Shown here piece by piece: positions 22,420-33,600 of a stretch of 64,000 bases of DNA. A program made the position numbers and the translations under genes. The stretch lies in assembly GCA_015680685.1 (NCBI GenBank), contig MNCI01000614.1, forward strand, positions 277,898 to 341,897, written 5' to 3'. The notes under the pieces are model-generated. The model was not told where the DNA came from. It made no database searches and saw only the letters and a list, made by a program, of their open reading frames with translations. The DNA comes from Gnetum montanum (taxonomy: Eukaryota > Streptophyta > Gnetopsida > Gnetales > Gnetaceae). Numbering within the stretch: position 1 is the first letter of the stretch; each line of letters starts with the position of its first letter.

Positions 22420-24318
22420 TGTAGCGACTGGAAACATCGGTGGCTGGAAACACCGAGAGGTCGTCAGTCGGATAGTCTTAACCCTAGATCTGTGCGAGGG
22501 CTGTGCTGGATAAAATGGAAGCAGGGTGCCTTGAATTATCTGGTTGATCAAATAGGGACTTAGTCGGTGTCACTAAAATCTTTTACAAATGTGTAATTTG
22601 AAAACAATGTTTATAGCATAAAAATAATAATTATTATATGTGAGGAAGCAAAAATGATGTAAAATACAATGATAAGCAAGAGAATAAAGTAAACTAGAGT
22701 TAAGAAATGCACCGCTTCAAGATTACGACTTTACTTTGTCAAGGCGGATACAATCAGTTGTGCAATGCTAGGAAGCACAGAGATCCCAAAAGTAACCAGG
22801 ACATTCAAAGCAAGCCAAATGTATGCTTGAATGTAGACCCAAGAGTTAACAATGCAAAATGTTACAAAGGCAATAGAAAATAGCTAACAGAATGTTAAAC
22901 GGGAATGCCAACTATTCAATTTTTGTCAACTCGCAAAAGTGCTCACAATGCTCAGGTTGGTCAACCCTTTTGATTCTGAGATTGCCAACAATGCAAAATT
23001 TGCCAACTTGCCAAATGCCCAACTTGCAATCTTGCCAATATGGTAAATTTCTTATTTGACCAAAAAATTGCCAACCCTTTGAGCATTGCTTGTTGGGGTA
23101 TTTATAGGGCTAGGAGCACGCGAGAGATGCTATTTGGATGCCACGTGTCCTGGGCCTACAAGATGTTGACGTGTCTATGCTGCATAGACATGCAAAGCTA
23201 ATTGATTGATGAGCCTGCCACATTGCAATCATGTTGTTAGAATTGGAGATGCTGGGATCAGGTGTGCCAATAGTGTAGACAAGAATTGAAGCACATTGAT
23301 GTAGCATAGCTACTTGCTATGCTGTGGAGCATAGTATGTTGGCGTAGCATAGTTGCTTGCTACACTGCACTATGATGAGGAGTGTAGCATGTTGGCATAG
23401 CGTAGACGCTTGCTACGCTGTGCTACGCTATGTGGCATAGCATAGTGTAGCCACCAGTTCGAAGAAAAAATTTGCATTGGAGTTGAATACATGTGATGGA
23501 AAATTTTGAAGTGTTTTAGCTGGTTCTGCATGTTTGCTATGCTACGTAGCGTAGCATAGTGTAGCAACTAACCTTAACTACGATTTGCATTTGAGTTGTA
23601 AATTGTTGTTTGATGAACATGCTGGCAATTTGCAACCTTTGTTTTCTACAATGTAAAGCCTTTGAACTTGCTGGTTCTACATTTTGAGATGCCTTTCGTC
23701 ATTCTTGCATCATCACTACACTGTGCTACGCTGCGTAGCATAGCATAGCGTAGCAGCCAACATAGCCTACTTTCCACTTAATCTGCTACTTTTCTAGTAA
23801 GAGGAGCTTTGCGGAAGGATTTGAAGTCAAGAAAAGTAGCTGGATTTGAAGGCTGGAGGTGCTTGCTGAGTGCAATTGAAAGCACTAAGTAAGTTGGGCC
23901 TTTTTGTCTTGCTTTTGCTACATTGTGCTACGTTACGTAGCGTAGCACAACGTAGCACTTTGTCTTGCAATAGTTCACAGTTGATTGCCTAAACAGTTAT
24001 TTTCCAGGGCCTGCTACACTACATAGTGTAGTGTAGCATAGCAAACTTCTTGACTAGAAAACTTGCCAAACTATTTCGCACATCCTGAGCACCACTAAAA
24101 ACTTCACACATCGTTTTTGAGTAGGTTGTTAGCTGGATGAACCACCAAGGTGGGTAGGCTGGAGAGTCCATTGAGCCTATCAGCACTGGATGTAGAAAAA
24201 TTGCCAAATTGAACAGTCTAAACTCAGAGCATCCATCTCCTAGAGAACTACCATGATGCTACCTGAATTTCAAGAACCTGGTGAAGCAAGAATGCCTTGA
24301 AAATTTGGGGTGCTTTCA
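22420..24318 (-). repeat. 3' LTR of element B
   Basis: Limits come from comparison with C and D. The LTR starts TGAAAGCACC on the minus strand, right after the tract AAAAAGGGGCCAA, and ends in ...CTACA at 22420. It is about 1.9 kb. It contains at least four near-perfect palindromes of the GCTACGCTA/TAGCGTAGC type (for example 23536-23555 and 23925-23948) and a TTGCCAAC-rich U5. Confidence 0.8.
23099..23106 (-). promoter_or_regulatory. TATA box of the B LTR
   Basis: CCCTATAAATACCCC on the minus strand. C has CCTATAAATACCC at the homologous place (38325-38332). It leaves about 650 bp for R-U5. Confidence 0.65.
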
Positions 24319-24333
24319 TTGGCCCCTTTTTGT
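24319..24333 (-). other. Polypurine tract of element B
   Basis: On the minus strand ACAAAAAGGGGCCAA lies immediately before the LTR start TGAAAG. C has CAAAGAGGGGCCAA at the same place. Confidence 0.75.
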
Positions 24334-26284
24334 CAACTTTTGGAGGATGGACTCAAGAGATGCCAACAAAGAATACGAAACACCACGAAAGACAAGATGC
24401 TAACATTGCTCCTCGGTGATTGCTAGGATGTCGCTTAGCTATGCTTGAGAGTGTTTCATTGGTTACATGGGGAAAAGAGAGGGGTTAAGTAGGGAGGAAG
24501 GAGGCTTAGGGAAAATGGTAAAGATGAAACTTAGTAGAATCCCTCATCGAAGTGCTTGTGAGGGAGTTGTTTGCATGGTCATCTTTTCTTTCACTGACCT
24601 TTGACCTCTCGTTGAAATGCTTAGAGAGGGTTCTTGCAAAATGGCTAATGTGCCATCTATTTTAGGCACGCTCTTTTTTTTTTGCATGAGCTTTGCTCTT
24701 TTAAGCTTTTGCTTTTGCTATTTTACCTTTTACATTTGCAAACAACCTTGTTGTTGCAGGATAGGTATTTCTCATGGGGCTTTAACCCACCTACAGACGC
24801 TTCCCATGCGACGAGCTGTGTTATGCGCATCATGGACTTTGTGGTTGAGCATATGGAAGGGCTTGAAAGGCTTTGGGAAAAGACTGTAAAAGAGGGGAGA
24901 GAGTGGATTGCGAGTGTAAGGAATAAGGTAAAGGGATTTAAGGGGGAGGATAGGATGTGCACTCCAAAGTAGCTAAACTAGTCAGGACGACCACCTTGTA
25001 ACGATGTAGCATTTGTTGCCATGGCGAAGCATACATCTAACCGACACTCCTTTGGTATGCACCCTGCAAACACAACAGAGAGCACACCAAGAGAAATAAC
25101 CATGATGCAAAACAAAGGCAAAGGTCTTGCTGTGGAAGCTATTGGAGCAACAGATGTTGTTGCTGAGGTGTGTGGCATTCAAACTAGGAAGGCCAACAAT
25201 GGCCTTGGCAGCATTGACGTGGAGGAGCTAGCATTGAGGAGGCTAAGAGTTACTATGAATGCAGATGCTCAGGAATCCCCATCGAAGGCAAGCATTCTTA
25301 GTACAGCTGTGGGATGGGCTACCTAGCAGTTGAATGTCTCTTGAGCTTGGGCACTGGTGGGGGCTGGAGGATAACAATATTATGGCTGGGCCGCAATATT
25401 GGTGGTACTCCAGCAACGGGCACTGACTAGGGAAGCTACTACCAGGGCGATGGGCCATGGTGGTAGTAGGTCCGGAGGGTCAACATGATGTCATACGACA
25501 TCTCTAGAGAATTAGCAAGATGCCAAGAGCAGTGGCATTGCATATGTTCCAGAGGGTATTTTCTTCGTGTTGTGAACTGCATTTTGGAACTGCAATGTCC
25601 CACCTCGTTTCGGCACTCTGCATGCTCGCTTGTTGTGTATTGTCATAGATGCATGCTGGGGACGTGCCATGAACCCAGTTTAAGATCCTGGTAGACCATG
25701 ATGTGCTGGTTTAAGGTCCCTGTAGACCATTGTGCTAGTTTAAGGTAACATCATAGCGGATGGTCGCTATGCTAGTTTAAGGTTCTAGCAGATAGCTGTG
25801 CTAGTTTTTCATCATAGCGGATGGTGGATGAGCTAGTTTAAGGTCCTAGCATACCATTTGTGCCAGTTTAACATCGTGGTAGATTGTTTGTAGCAATTTA
25901 TAGTCATAGAGGACTAGCTGTGCCAGTTTTACATCGTAGCGAATGATGGATGAGCTAGTTTAAGGTGGTAGCAGATCGTCTATGCTAGTTTAACATCATG
26001 GTAGACTGTTTGTGCCAGTTTATAGTCATAGCAGACTAGTTGTGCCAGTTTTATGTCATAATGGATGATGGATGAGCTAGTTTAAGGTCCTAGTAGACCG
26101 TCTGTGCTAGTTTAATGTCATGGCGGATTGTCTGTGCTAGTTTATAGTCATAGCGGACTAGTTGTGCCAGTTTTACGTCATAGTGGACGTTGGTGAAGCT
26201 TTGCCAATTTAATGTCATAGTGAAAGTTTGCTCATCTTTGCTAGTTTTATGTCATAGTGGATGTTTGATTATCTGCTCCATGTG
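24334..26284 (-). other. 3' UTR of element B between INT and LTR
   Basis: About 1.95 kb, aligned piecewise with the corresponding 1.3 kb of C (39310-40578). Small ORFs here, such as 24617-24972 and 25021-25326, are not conserved as frames in C and are not called. The last 600 bp are the minisatellite listed next. In Tat elements the 3' UTR is known to be hypervariable and repeat-rich. Confidence 0.6.
25676..26275 (+). repeat. Minisatellite of about 19 hairpin units in B 3' UTR
   Basis: Degenerate units of about 28-37 bp, each [A/G]GTTTA.. then arm, 6-nt loop, complementary arm, then TGTGCT/C. Arms differ between units but stay complementary: GGTC/GACC (26086-89 with 26096-99), CATC/GATG (25810-13 with 25820-23), TAGTC/GACTA (25901-05 with 25912-16) and ACGTC/GACGT (26175-79 with 26186-90). 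Several units are imperfect. Confidence 0.85.
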
Positions 26285-29200
26285 TTAGATGTAGTACAAC
26301 TTGAGATACGAGTGATTCACCGAATTTGCAAACTCATTGTCGTCCATGTCTGCTAGCTTGAAGGCCCTATTCCTAAAGGCTTTTTTGATCATATACGGAC
26401 CTTCCCAGTTTGCTGAGAACTTGTTCATATGCTCATGGATAGCCTTGAGAATGAGGTCTCCCTTCTGTATTGGCTGTTGATGCAGATTTGCATGGTGTTT
26501 TTGCCATTTCTTGTTCTGATAATGCTCTATGTGACCCAGTGTTTGTGCACGCTCCTCCTCTATTGAGTCGAAGTCGATGATCCTTGACTCATTGTTTTGG
26601 GCTTCACTGATGACATTTGATAGGATCATACGGAGTGACGGTACCTTCAACTCAAGAGGTAACACCACTTCAGATTCAAAAACAAGACTATAAGGTGTCT
26701 TACCTGTCGTAGTCCTGCATGTCATCCTGTAAGCTCACAGCACATAGAGGATTTGCTCATGCCATCGCCTCTTGTTGTTATTAAGCATTTTATTTAGAAA
26801 GTTGATGATGGACTTGTTTGTAGCCTCTACTTGTCTATTTTCTTGTAGGTAATATGGCAAGGAGAATGATTTCCTGATCCCAGGATTGCTGCAAAAGGTT
26901 TGGGTATCTGCACTATTGAACGGTGGCCCGTTGTCGATCACAATAGGCATCGGAAGCCCAAACCTTGTCATGATGTTGTCTAAGATGAAGTGGAAAATCT
27001 ACTAATATGTAGTCTTCCTCAGGGGAATAGCCTCCACCCACTTAGTAAAATACTCAGTGGATGTGATGATGAAGCCTGGCCCTATGGAATACTTAGGCGT
27101 GATAGGTCCTATGAGGTCTAGTCCCCATCGCTAGAAAGGCCATGTGATCTGTGTTGGATGTAGCTCTGTAGGTCAAACGTCTATGAGATTTGCATATCTT
27201 TGGCATGTGTCACATGTCTTGACTTTGGCCAGGCAATCACGCTCCATGTGAGGCCAGTAGTACCCTAGGCGTCTGATCTTTGCAGCCATAGCCCTAAGCG
27301 CTATGTGTCCACCATATAGTCCTACATGTACTTCATTAATTACCTTTTGCACTTACTCCTCATTTACACATGCCAGCAATATCCTATCATAGGAGTGCTT
27401 GCAAAAAGCATTATCTCCCATAAGTACATATTGCCAAGCATGCTTATTGATTGCATCTCTCTAGGCAGATGTCAATCCACTTGGGGGCTCGCAATGTTGC
27501 AGGTAGGCTTTAATGTTGGCATACCACTCCTAGGTATCTGTAGCAATGATAGAGGCTACGTGTACCACCTGAGTGATAGGCTCCACAAACTTGGTAATCA
27601 AGGTTGGAAAATTTACGAATAGGTGTGATGCGACATTTAACGCTAGGGTGGCCAAGGCAGCTACTACGGTGTTTTCATTGCGTGGCACGTGTTGCACATC
27701 CATAGTTATAAACTGTTTGAGTAGGCTTTTTGCTAAGTCATAGTAGGGTTGCAGGTGTGTAGCTTTACAGGTGTAGACCTCAGTGATTTGATTTGCAACA
27801 AGTTGTGAATCTTTGTGAATCACCAAGTGTTGTATGCGTAGTGCTTGGGCAGTTAGAACGCCTCTGAGTAACCCCTCATACTTTGCCACATTGTTTGTAC
27901 AAGGGAACACAAAACGATAAGCAAAAGGGTGCATTTCCCTAGAGGGGAATGTAATGATAGTAGCCACACTATCTCCTCGCGCGGTTGAGGTGCTGTCTAA
28001 GTGTAAAGTAGCTTCAAGATGCTATGGGATGGCGTTGATAGTGCTAACATGCTCTTCTAGGAATTTGGAATCTATGATCAACTTGTCATCGATGGGTAAG
28101 GTCGTAAGTTGTGTTGTGATGGCTTGACCTTTCATCGATGATTGGCTCACATAATGCAAATCAAATTCTACTGTTATTGCTTTCCATCGGGCTATCCTAC
28201 TACTTTCATAGAGGTTGTTTGTAATAGCCCATAGTATATTGCTCTTACAAATAATGTTAATCTTGCTACGAAATAGGTAGTGTCTCCATTTCTTCAATGC
28301 AAACACTAAGGTAAGGTAGTTTCTCTCTACTTCATTGTATTTCACTTCATATGCTATCAATGCATGACTTACGTAATACATTGGTATCTCAGAACCATCA
28401 TCCCATTTTTGACATAACAGTGCCACAATAGACATGTCCAAGGTGGCAAGGTAGATGAAGAAAGGCTTATCCCTCTATGTTGGGTAAATAGTCGGGAGGT
28501 GCAAAAGCTCTTTCTTCAGATCATCAAAGGCTTGTTGGCATTGAGTTGTCCATTCAAAGTTAACTCCTTTGTTTAGAAGATGTTGCATGGGGTGTAACTT
28601 TTCTGTCAACTTTGCTATAAACCTTTTGATGAACTGTACTCTACCTTGTAACCTGCGTAGTTCTTTAAGGTTTGTAGGAGGTGCCAGGTTGATCATGGCC
28701 TTAACTTTGTCAGGGTTTACCTGTATTTCAACCTCCAATACTACAAACCCTAACATGCATCCAGTTCTCACCCTAAAGACACACTTTTTAGGATTGAGGC
28801 GTAAATTGTGCATTTGGCAGCACTTGAGGACTACCCCTAGATCGCGTGGACGATCAGTGGCCTCTTTATATTTAACTGCTATATCATCTATGTAGTTGTT
28901 CAGCGTTTCTAGGATGTAGTCGCTAAAGATGTAAGTCATGGCTCACTAGTAGGTTGCTCCAGCATTCTTAAGCCCAAAAGACATCATGATATAACAAAAG
29001 GTACCCCATGGGGTCATGAAGGTTATTGTTAACTGATGATCAGGGTTAATGCAGATTTGGTTGTAGCTGGAGAAACCATCCATGGAGGATAATAGAGCAT
29101 GACCAACCGTAGTGTCAATGAGTTGATCGATACTCGGAAGTGGGAAATTGTCTTTGATCATTACCTTGTTCAGATCCCGGAAGTCTATACAGATTCGTAT

Positions 29201-29788
29201 TCCTCCCATTTTCTTAGAAACTACAATGATGTTAGACACCCATTCTGAGTAATTAACTACCCAGATGAAACTAGCCTGATATAGCTTGGTGATTTCATCC
29301 CGTACTGCTAGTGCAATCTTTGGTTTAATCTTGTGAGTCTTCTGCTTAACTGCCTTCATGCGTGGGTCTAAGACGATGTTGTGCTGTATCAGCCTTGGAT
29401 CTAAACTCGGCATGTCACTCTATGACCATGCGAAGAATTTAATGTTATCTTGTAGAATTTTGGTTACATCTTTATGCATCTGCGAATCTAGGAGGGAACT
29501 AAGTTTCAACATTTTTATCTCCCCCTTGGATGTGGTCATAGGCATTTCGATGAGAGGGTCCTTAGTTACATCCCTGGCCTTTAAATCTAAGGCTTGGACC
29601 AGACGCTCAGGCCAGTTTGGGGATGCTTCTAAGGATGCTACGGTGCTATCTGCGGGTGATTCCCAGTCTATTAGTTCTGGGTTCAGTTGTCTTATGAATT
29701 TGCCATGTGGACCTACTAAAGCTAAAGGTGAATAGAGATCATGATGGATTTCCATTCTTGCTCAACTTGCCAAAATGAGATGAAAGTC
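26285..29788 (-). pseudogene. Pol of element B: RT, RNase H, aRNase H, integrase
   Basis: A single frame runs the whole length, broken only by nonsense codons (for example at 29420, 28946, 28475, 28022, 27530 and 26735). RT (about 29413-28475) shows RICIDFRDLNK, LPSID and the catalytic box as YIDD (28881-28894). The first RNase H (28441-28022) has YYVSHAL and ERNYL. The second, archaeal-type RNase H (to about 27530) has TNNVAKYEGL and DSQLV. Integrase has an HHCC-like finger, YFTKWVEA, VIDNGPPF and NRQVEATNKSI. The first catalytic Asp of the DDE triad is Glu here (STEYFTKW). A splice-acceptor-like CAAG lies just upstream of the conserved pre-RT block. Confidence 0.88.
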
Positions 29789-29959
29789 TAGTTAAGAAGT
29801 ATCTGTTTGTAGCAACTATGCATAGTGAAAACTTGCAAAGTAGCAACTAAATGCAAATGATAGAAGTAGTTATAAAGTGTAATCATAAAATTTGCCACTT
29901 TGAGGTTGGAAAAACTGTTAGTGTAAAAGTGTGAAATTGCTGATGTGAAAATGCGAAGC

Positions 29960-30330
29960 TTCTAGTTTAATGTCATTGCAGACTGCTAATGGGTTAGAGT
30001 ACTAGTTTAAGGTCGTTGCGGACCATTAGAGTGAAAAAGTTTGAAGATGGTAGTTTAAGGTCTTTGCGGACCATCTAAACATAGAAAAAAAATGCAAGAC
30101 TACTAGGATAAAGAACGGAATGCTAGTAATGTAAAAATGCAAAACTGCTAATGCAAAATTGCTAGTTTAATGTCATTATGGACTACCAACAAGTAAAAGT
30201 TTGAAACTGCTAGTTTAAGGTCTTTGTAGACTACTAACTAGTTTGAAACTATGTGCTAGGGTTGCTAGTTTAAGGTCTTTGCGGACCGCAAAATAGATAT
30301 TTTTTGTGAAGGTGAATGACTAGTTTGAAG
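29960..30330 (+). repeat. Hairpin-unit repeats between RT and antisense gene in B
   Basis: At least five AGTTTAAGGTC..GCGGACC-type units (GGTC/GACC arms, six-base loop such as TTTGCG) with variable spacers. Equivalent repeats stand at 43540-43940 in C. They lie upstream of the TATA box of the antisense gene. Confidence 0.75.
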
Positions 30331-30471
30331 TGTGTCAAGGCCTTTCCCTCGGGCCCACTTGCCTTAATGCGAACAGTGTTTGCTACGCTGTGGTGGGCAT
30401 GCTACACTCCATGGAATACTCCGCATTAAATAGGGAGAGAGAATGATAAGTTTCCTTTTCAGGATTGTGGC

Positions 30472-30478
30472 TATAAAT
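30472..30478 (+). promoter_or_regulatory. TATA box of the B antisense gene
   Basis: GGCTATAAATGAGG, 142 bp upstream of the first ATG (30614). C has TATAAATAGGGG at 44121, 108 bp upstream of its first in-frame ATG. The sequence after the box (GGTTAAACC/GGATTAACCC, then CACCG...AGCACAGA) is conserved between the two, as expected of a shared promoter and 5' UTR. Confidence 0.65.
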
Positions 30479-30613
30479 GAGGATTAACCCTTGGTAAACT
30501 TGTCATTTTCACCGCAACAGCACAGAGCCCACATTCAGAGTGCAGAGCGATTGTGCTAGTAGAGGGCAAGGCAATTTGTCGTAACAACGAAGAAAGAGTC
30601 GACAAGTGAGACG

Positions 30614-33600
30614 ATGGCTCCCAGAAAAGAACACAAACACTTGGCACTCACCAAGGTCGAAGAAGTGAAGGAAACCCTAGGGCGTTTGTCACAAGCGTGC
30701 ATCACGGTGCGAGAAGAGACACCATTAGCTCGGTAGGCTGCTATGTCTTCTCTGTTTTCCTATGCCTCTATTATTGTTTTTTCTTTCTCTGTTTTTATTT
30801 CTACAATTTTGTTTAGCTATCTATGTTTTCTATTATCGTGTTGTCATTGTTTTGGCCCTTACACTGTCACTGTTGTCATTTCATCCGCAGCAGATGTAAA
30901 GATGCTATGCTAAGGTTGCATGCAAGGTCTCTTAGGCCACTATCACTGCGGCTGTCATTACCTCAGAGGCCTGGATGGTTTAAGCTACTTGGCATGCAAA
31001 TAACATAGCGTACAACCCTTAGGAGGGTTTGGCCATATGCGCGATGTGACAGTGTAACACGTGTTTTGTCACAGCATGATGCTAATCGCTTTGTTAGGGA
31101 TAATCGTTTTGTGCATTGACTTCTTCCTTGTTTAAAGATCTGTCTTTAATTTTATTGTTGCTACGCTAAGCCGGTTTTGCTATGCTATTACGTTCATGTT
31201 TTTCTGCTATGCTATGCACATGAAGATAATCATGCTACGCTACGCTATTTGCTAAAATGCTAATTTTGCTACGCTATGTTTGAACTTCACTCGAACATGC
31301 CATTAACATTTGTTATTGTGTTGTGTAGGGTGGCGCTAAGGCCAATCTTGATTGTCCTTGAAATCGTGGGGGTCCTGTGCTGCATGAGCGAACTAGTGGC
31401 CAATGTTCCTTTGCCCCACACATGTGTGGGGTAGCAGGCGGTCTGGTTCTGGGAGGGGGCAAAAGACTTCCTGCAATTCCTCCTCCAACGCTTCAGTGTG
31501 ATCGTTTGGTCACACTTGGCAGAGGAGGTAGTGGCCATCATAACAAAAACCTTGTTGCCCAGGGCAAATCAAGGGATTATGAGATATTTGATGGATGGAG
31601 TGAGTAGCAGCTGGCAGGGAGAAGGATCCGACCAATGCCCTAGAAATTTAAGGCGTCTGGCCTAGATCTAGGAGATGCCCGAGTATAATTGTTACCATTC
31701 CTACAATACTTTGTTTGTTGTGGAAACGTGCTTCCAAAATCCACCAGGAACCATTTACAGTGCTGGCAGGTGAGTTTTGCAATCATGTTCCACTACGCTA
31801 TGCAATATTTGCTACGTTAGCCAAATGTTAAGAGTGTGTTTTTGTTACCAAGTTTTTCATCAACGAGAATGGGCTTCACGACAATACGGATGTGATGGCC
31901 ATAGCATAGATGGTGCTACGGGAGTTTTCTTTTGTTGATAATTTTTGTGTAGGTGTGATAGGCCAATGCAGGGGTGAGTACAAAACCTACCCAACCTGGT
32001 ATTCCAAACTCTACGACAGATGCAAGGAGTCTGGTTGGTTAGATGAGGGATGGGCACCCTTTAAGCCGATTGCCGTTGAAGATGTCTTGGTTGATCTTTT
32101 GCCATTCCCGTCACCATTTAAACCTGGTAAGCTAAATAGTAAGTTATTGCATGTAGGAGTGTCATTCCTATTTTTCTGCTACTTGTGTTTTACCTAACTT
32201 ATTTTTTTTCTCTTTTTCCTTTTTTATGTTTTTATGTTATTTTTGCTAAAACTACTATAGGGGTGAAGAAGTCCCAGGAGATGATGGTGATCACCTCTGG
32301 GAACTAGGAGGCTAACGTCTACTTCAAGTACGGAGAAGTAGACAAGAGCCAATGTTGGATATGCAATGCAGCCTTAGAATCCCTGATCAAGCACCTTTAA
32401 GATGCTAGGCTCATGGATTTGTTCCTGGCCCTGAATCCAAGCGTCCCCGCCACTGAGATGCTCGCCTTGGCAGACTCCTTCTCTAAAAAGGCAGACCACT
32501 TTGGCACACATGTACACGATGTGCAAATGGTCCTTGAGATCAAGGATTAGCTTTTTTTGGACCTCTTCGGCATCCTTGCTGATGGTATCCTTGTAGGGTC
32601 AAATACCAAGAAGGTGGTGAACCGTCAGAGGGAGGAGATTGAGGAGTGGCTAGGGGTTGCAAAAGGGAAAAAGGAGATCCCCATGGAGAAGGTCAAGCTG
32701 AGAGCCGCCAAAGAGGTTTACCCTATCTTCTGTGCTCTTGCCTTTCCCCAGCTACTTTCCCAAAGAAAGATCATTGGGATTGAACAATCTTGGGTGATGT
32801 GGGAGGTCATGGAAGAGGGGGTCTGCTACAACTGAGTTGGGCATATATGTAAAGGCTTGCAAACTAAAGTGATCGTGCTTCATAAGTAGGAATCCTGCTT
32901 CGACGTGCACTATGCCTTTTACATAGCCTACTTGCAGCATTTTGTGGAGTTTTTGGTAGTCTGTGAGAATGATGTCTAGATTATGCGAGATCGTGACCAG
33001 ATTTCTAAACTGTGGATCTACCAAATCCTTTGGACGACTCGAGCCCAAGATCCTCCAAAAGCTATTGGGGAGTCATTTTCTATGATGACTAAGGATCGAG
33101 TGGCCTACAATGTTTGTGGCTAGGATAGTGTGGGAGAGGCACCCCCTACTACTATAGGCAGTGTGTCATAGGGGAAATGTCTCATCGCTGAGACGGTGGC
33201 CACCAAGTGTCAGTGAAAGAGGCCTCATTCAGATGAGGAGCCTCCCCGTATGGTCGAGGAATAGGCACGATCACTGCAGTTTAAGCTATGCAGGAAACAA
33301 CCTCCCATCGGTAAGGGTCCCTCCCCATGTCTATCTCTTCACCTTTTGATTAAATGCTTACTACGCTATGCTACGCTAAGCAGCGTAGCATAGTGTAGCA
33401 CCTAATTTAGCTAATTTGATTTAAGCTATAATGCATTATATTTTTTTCTTTTGCTACTAGAGGAAGAAGGAGAAGAAGAAGAAGAAGGTGATGAAGAGGT
33501 GTCGGCCCCCAAGATGGGGGTGGAAAATAAAGACACAAGGGGCCCAATCATAGAGGTAAGGGACTCGGTCAAGAGGGAAGGAGCTCCTATCACTAAGGAA

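Noticed and set aside
23110-23567. Minus-strand ORFs inside the LTR of B
   Set aside because: Short frames in LTR sequence, not kept in the LTR of C. They contain the palindromic repeat words.
23330-24040. CRISPR-like array of palindromic repeats
   Set aside because: Spacing is irregular, the repeats vary, and the context is a plant LTR.
24617-25326. Plus-strand ORFs between INT and LTR of B as a possible extra gene
   Set aside because: The homologous stretch of C does not keep the frame or residues, and there is no domain.
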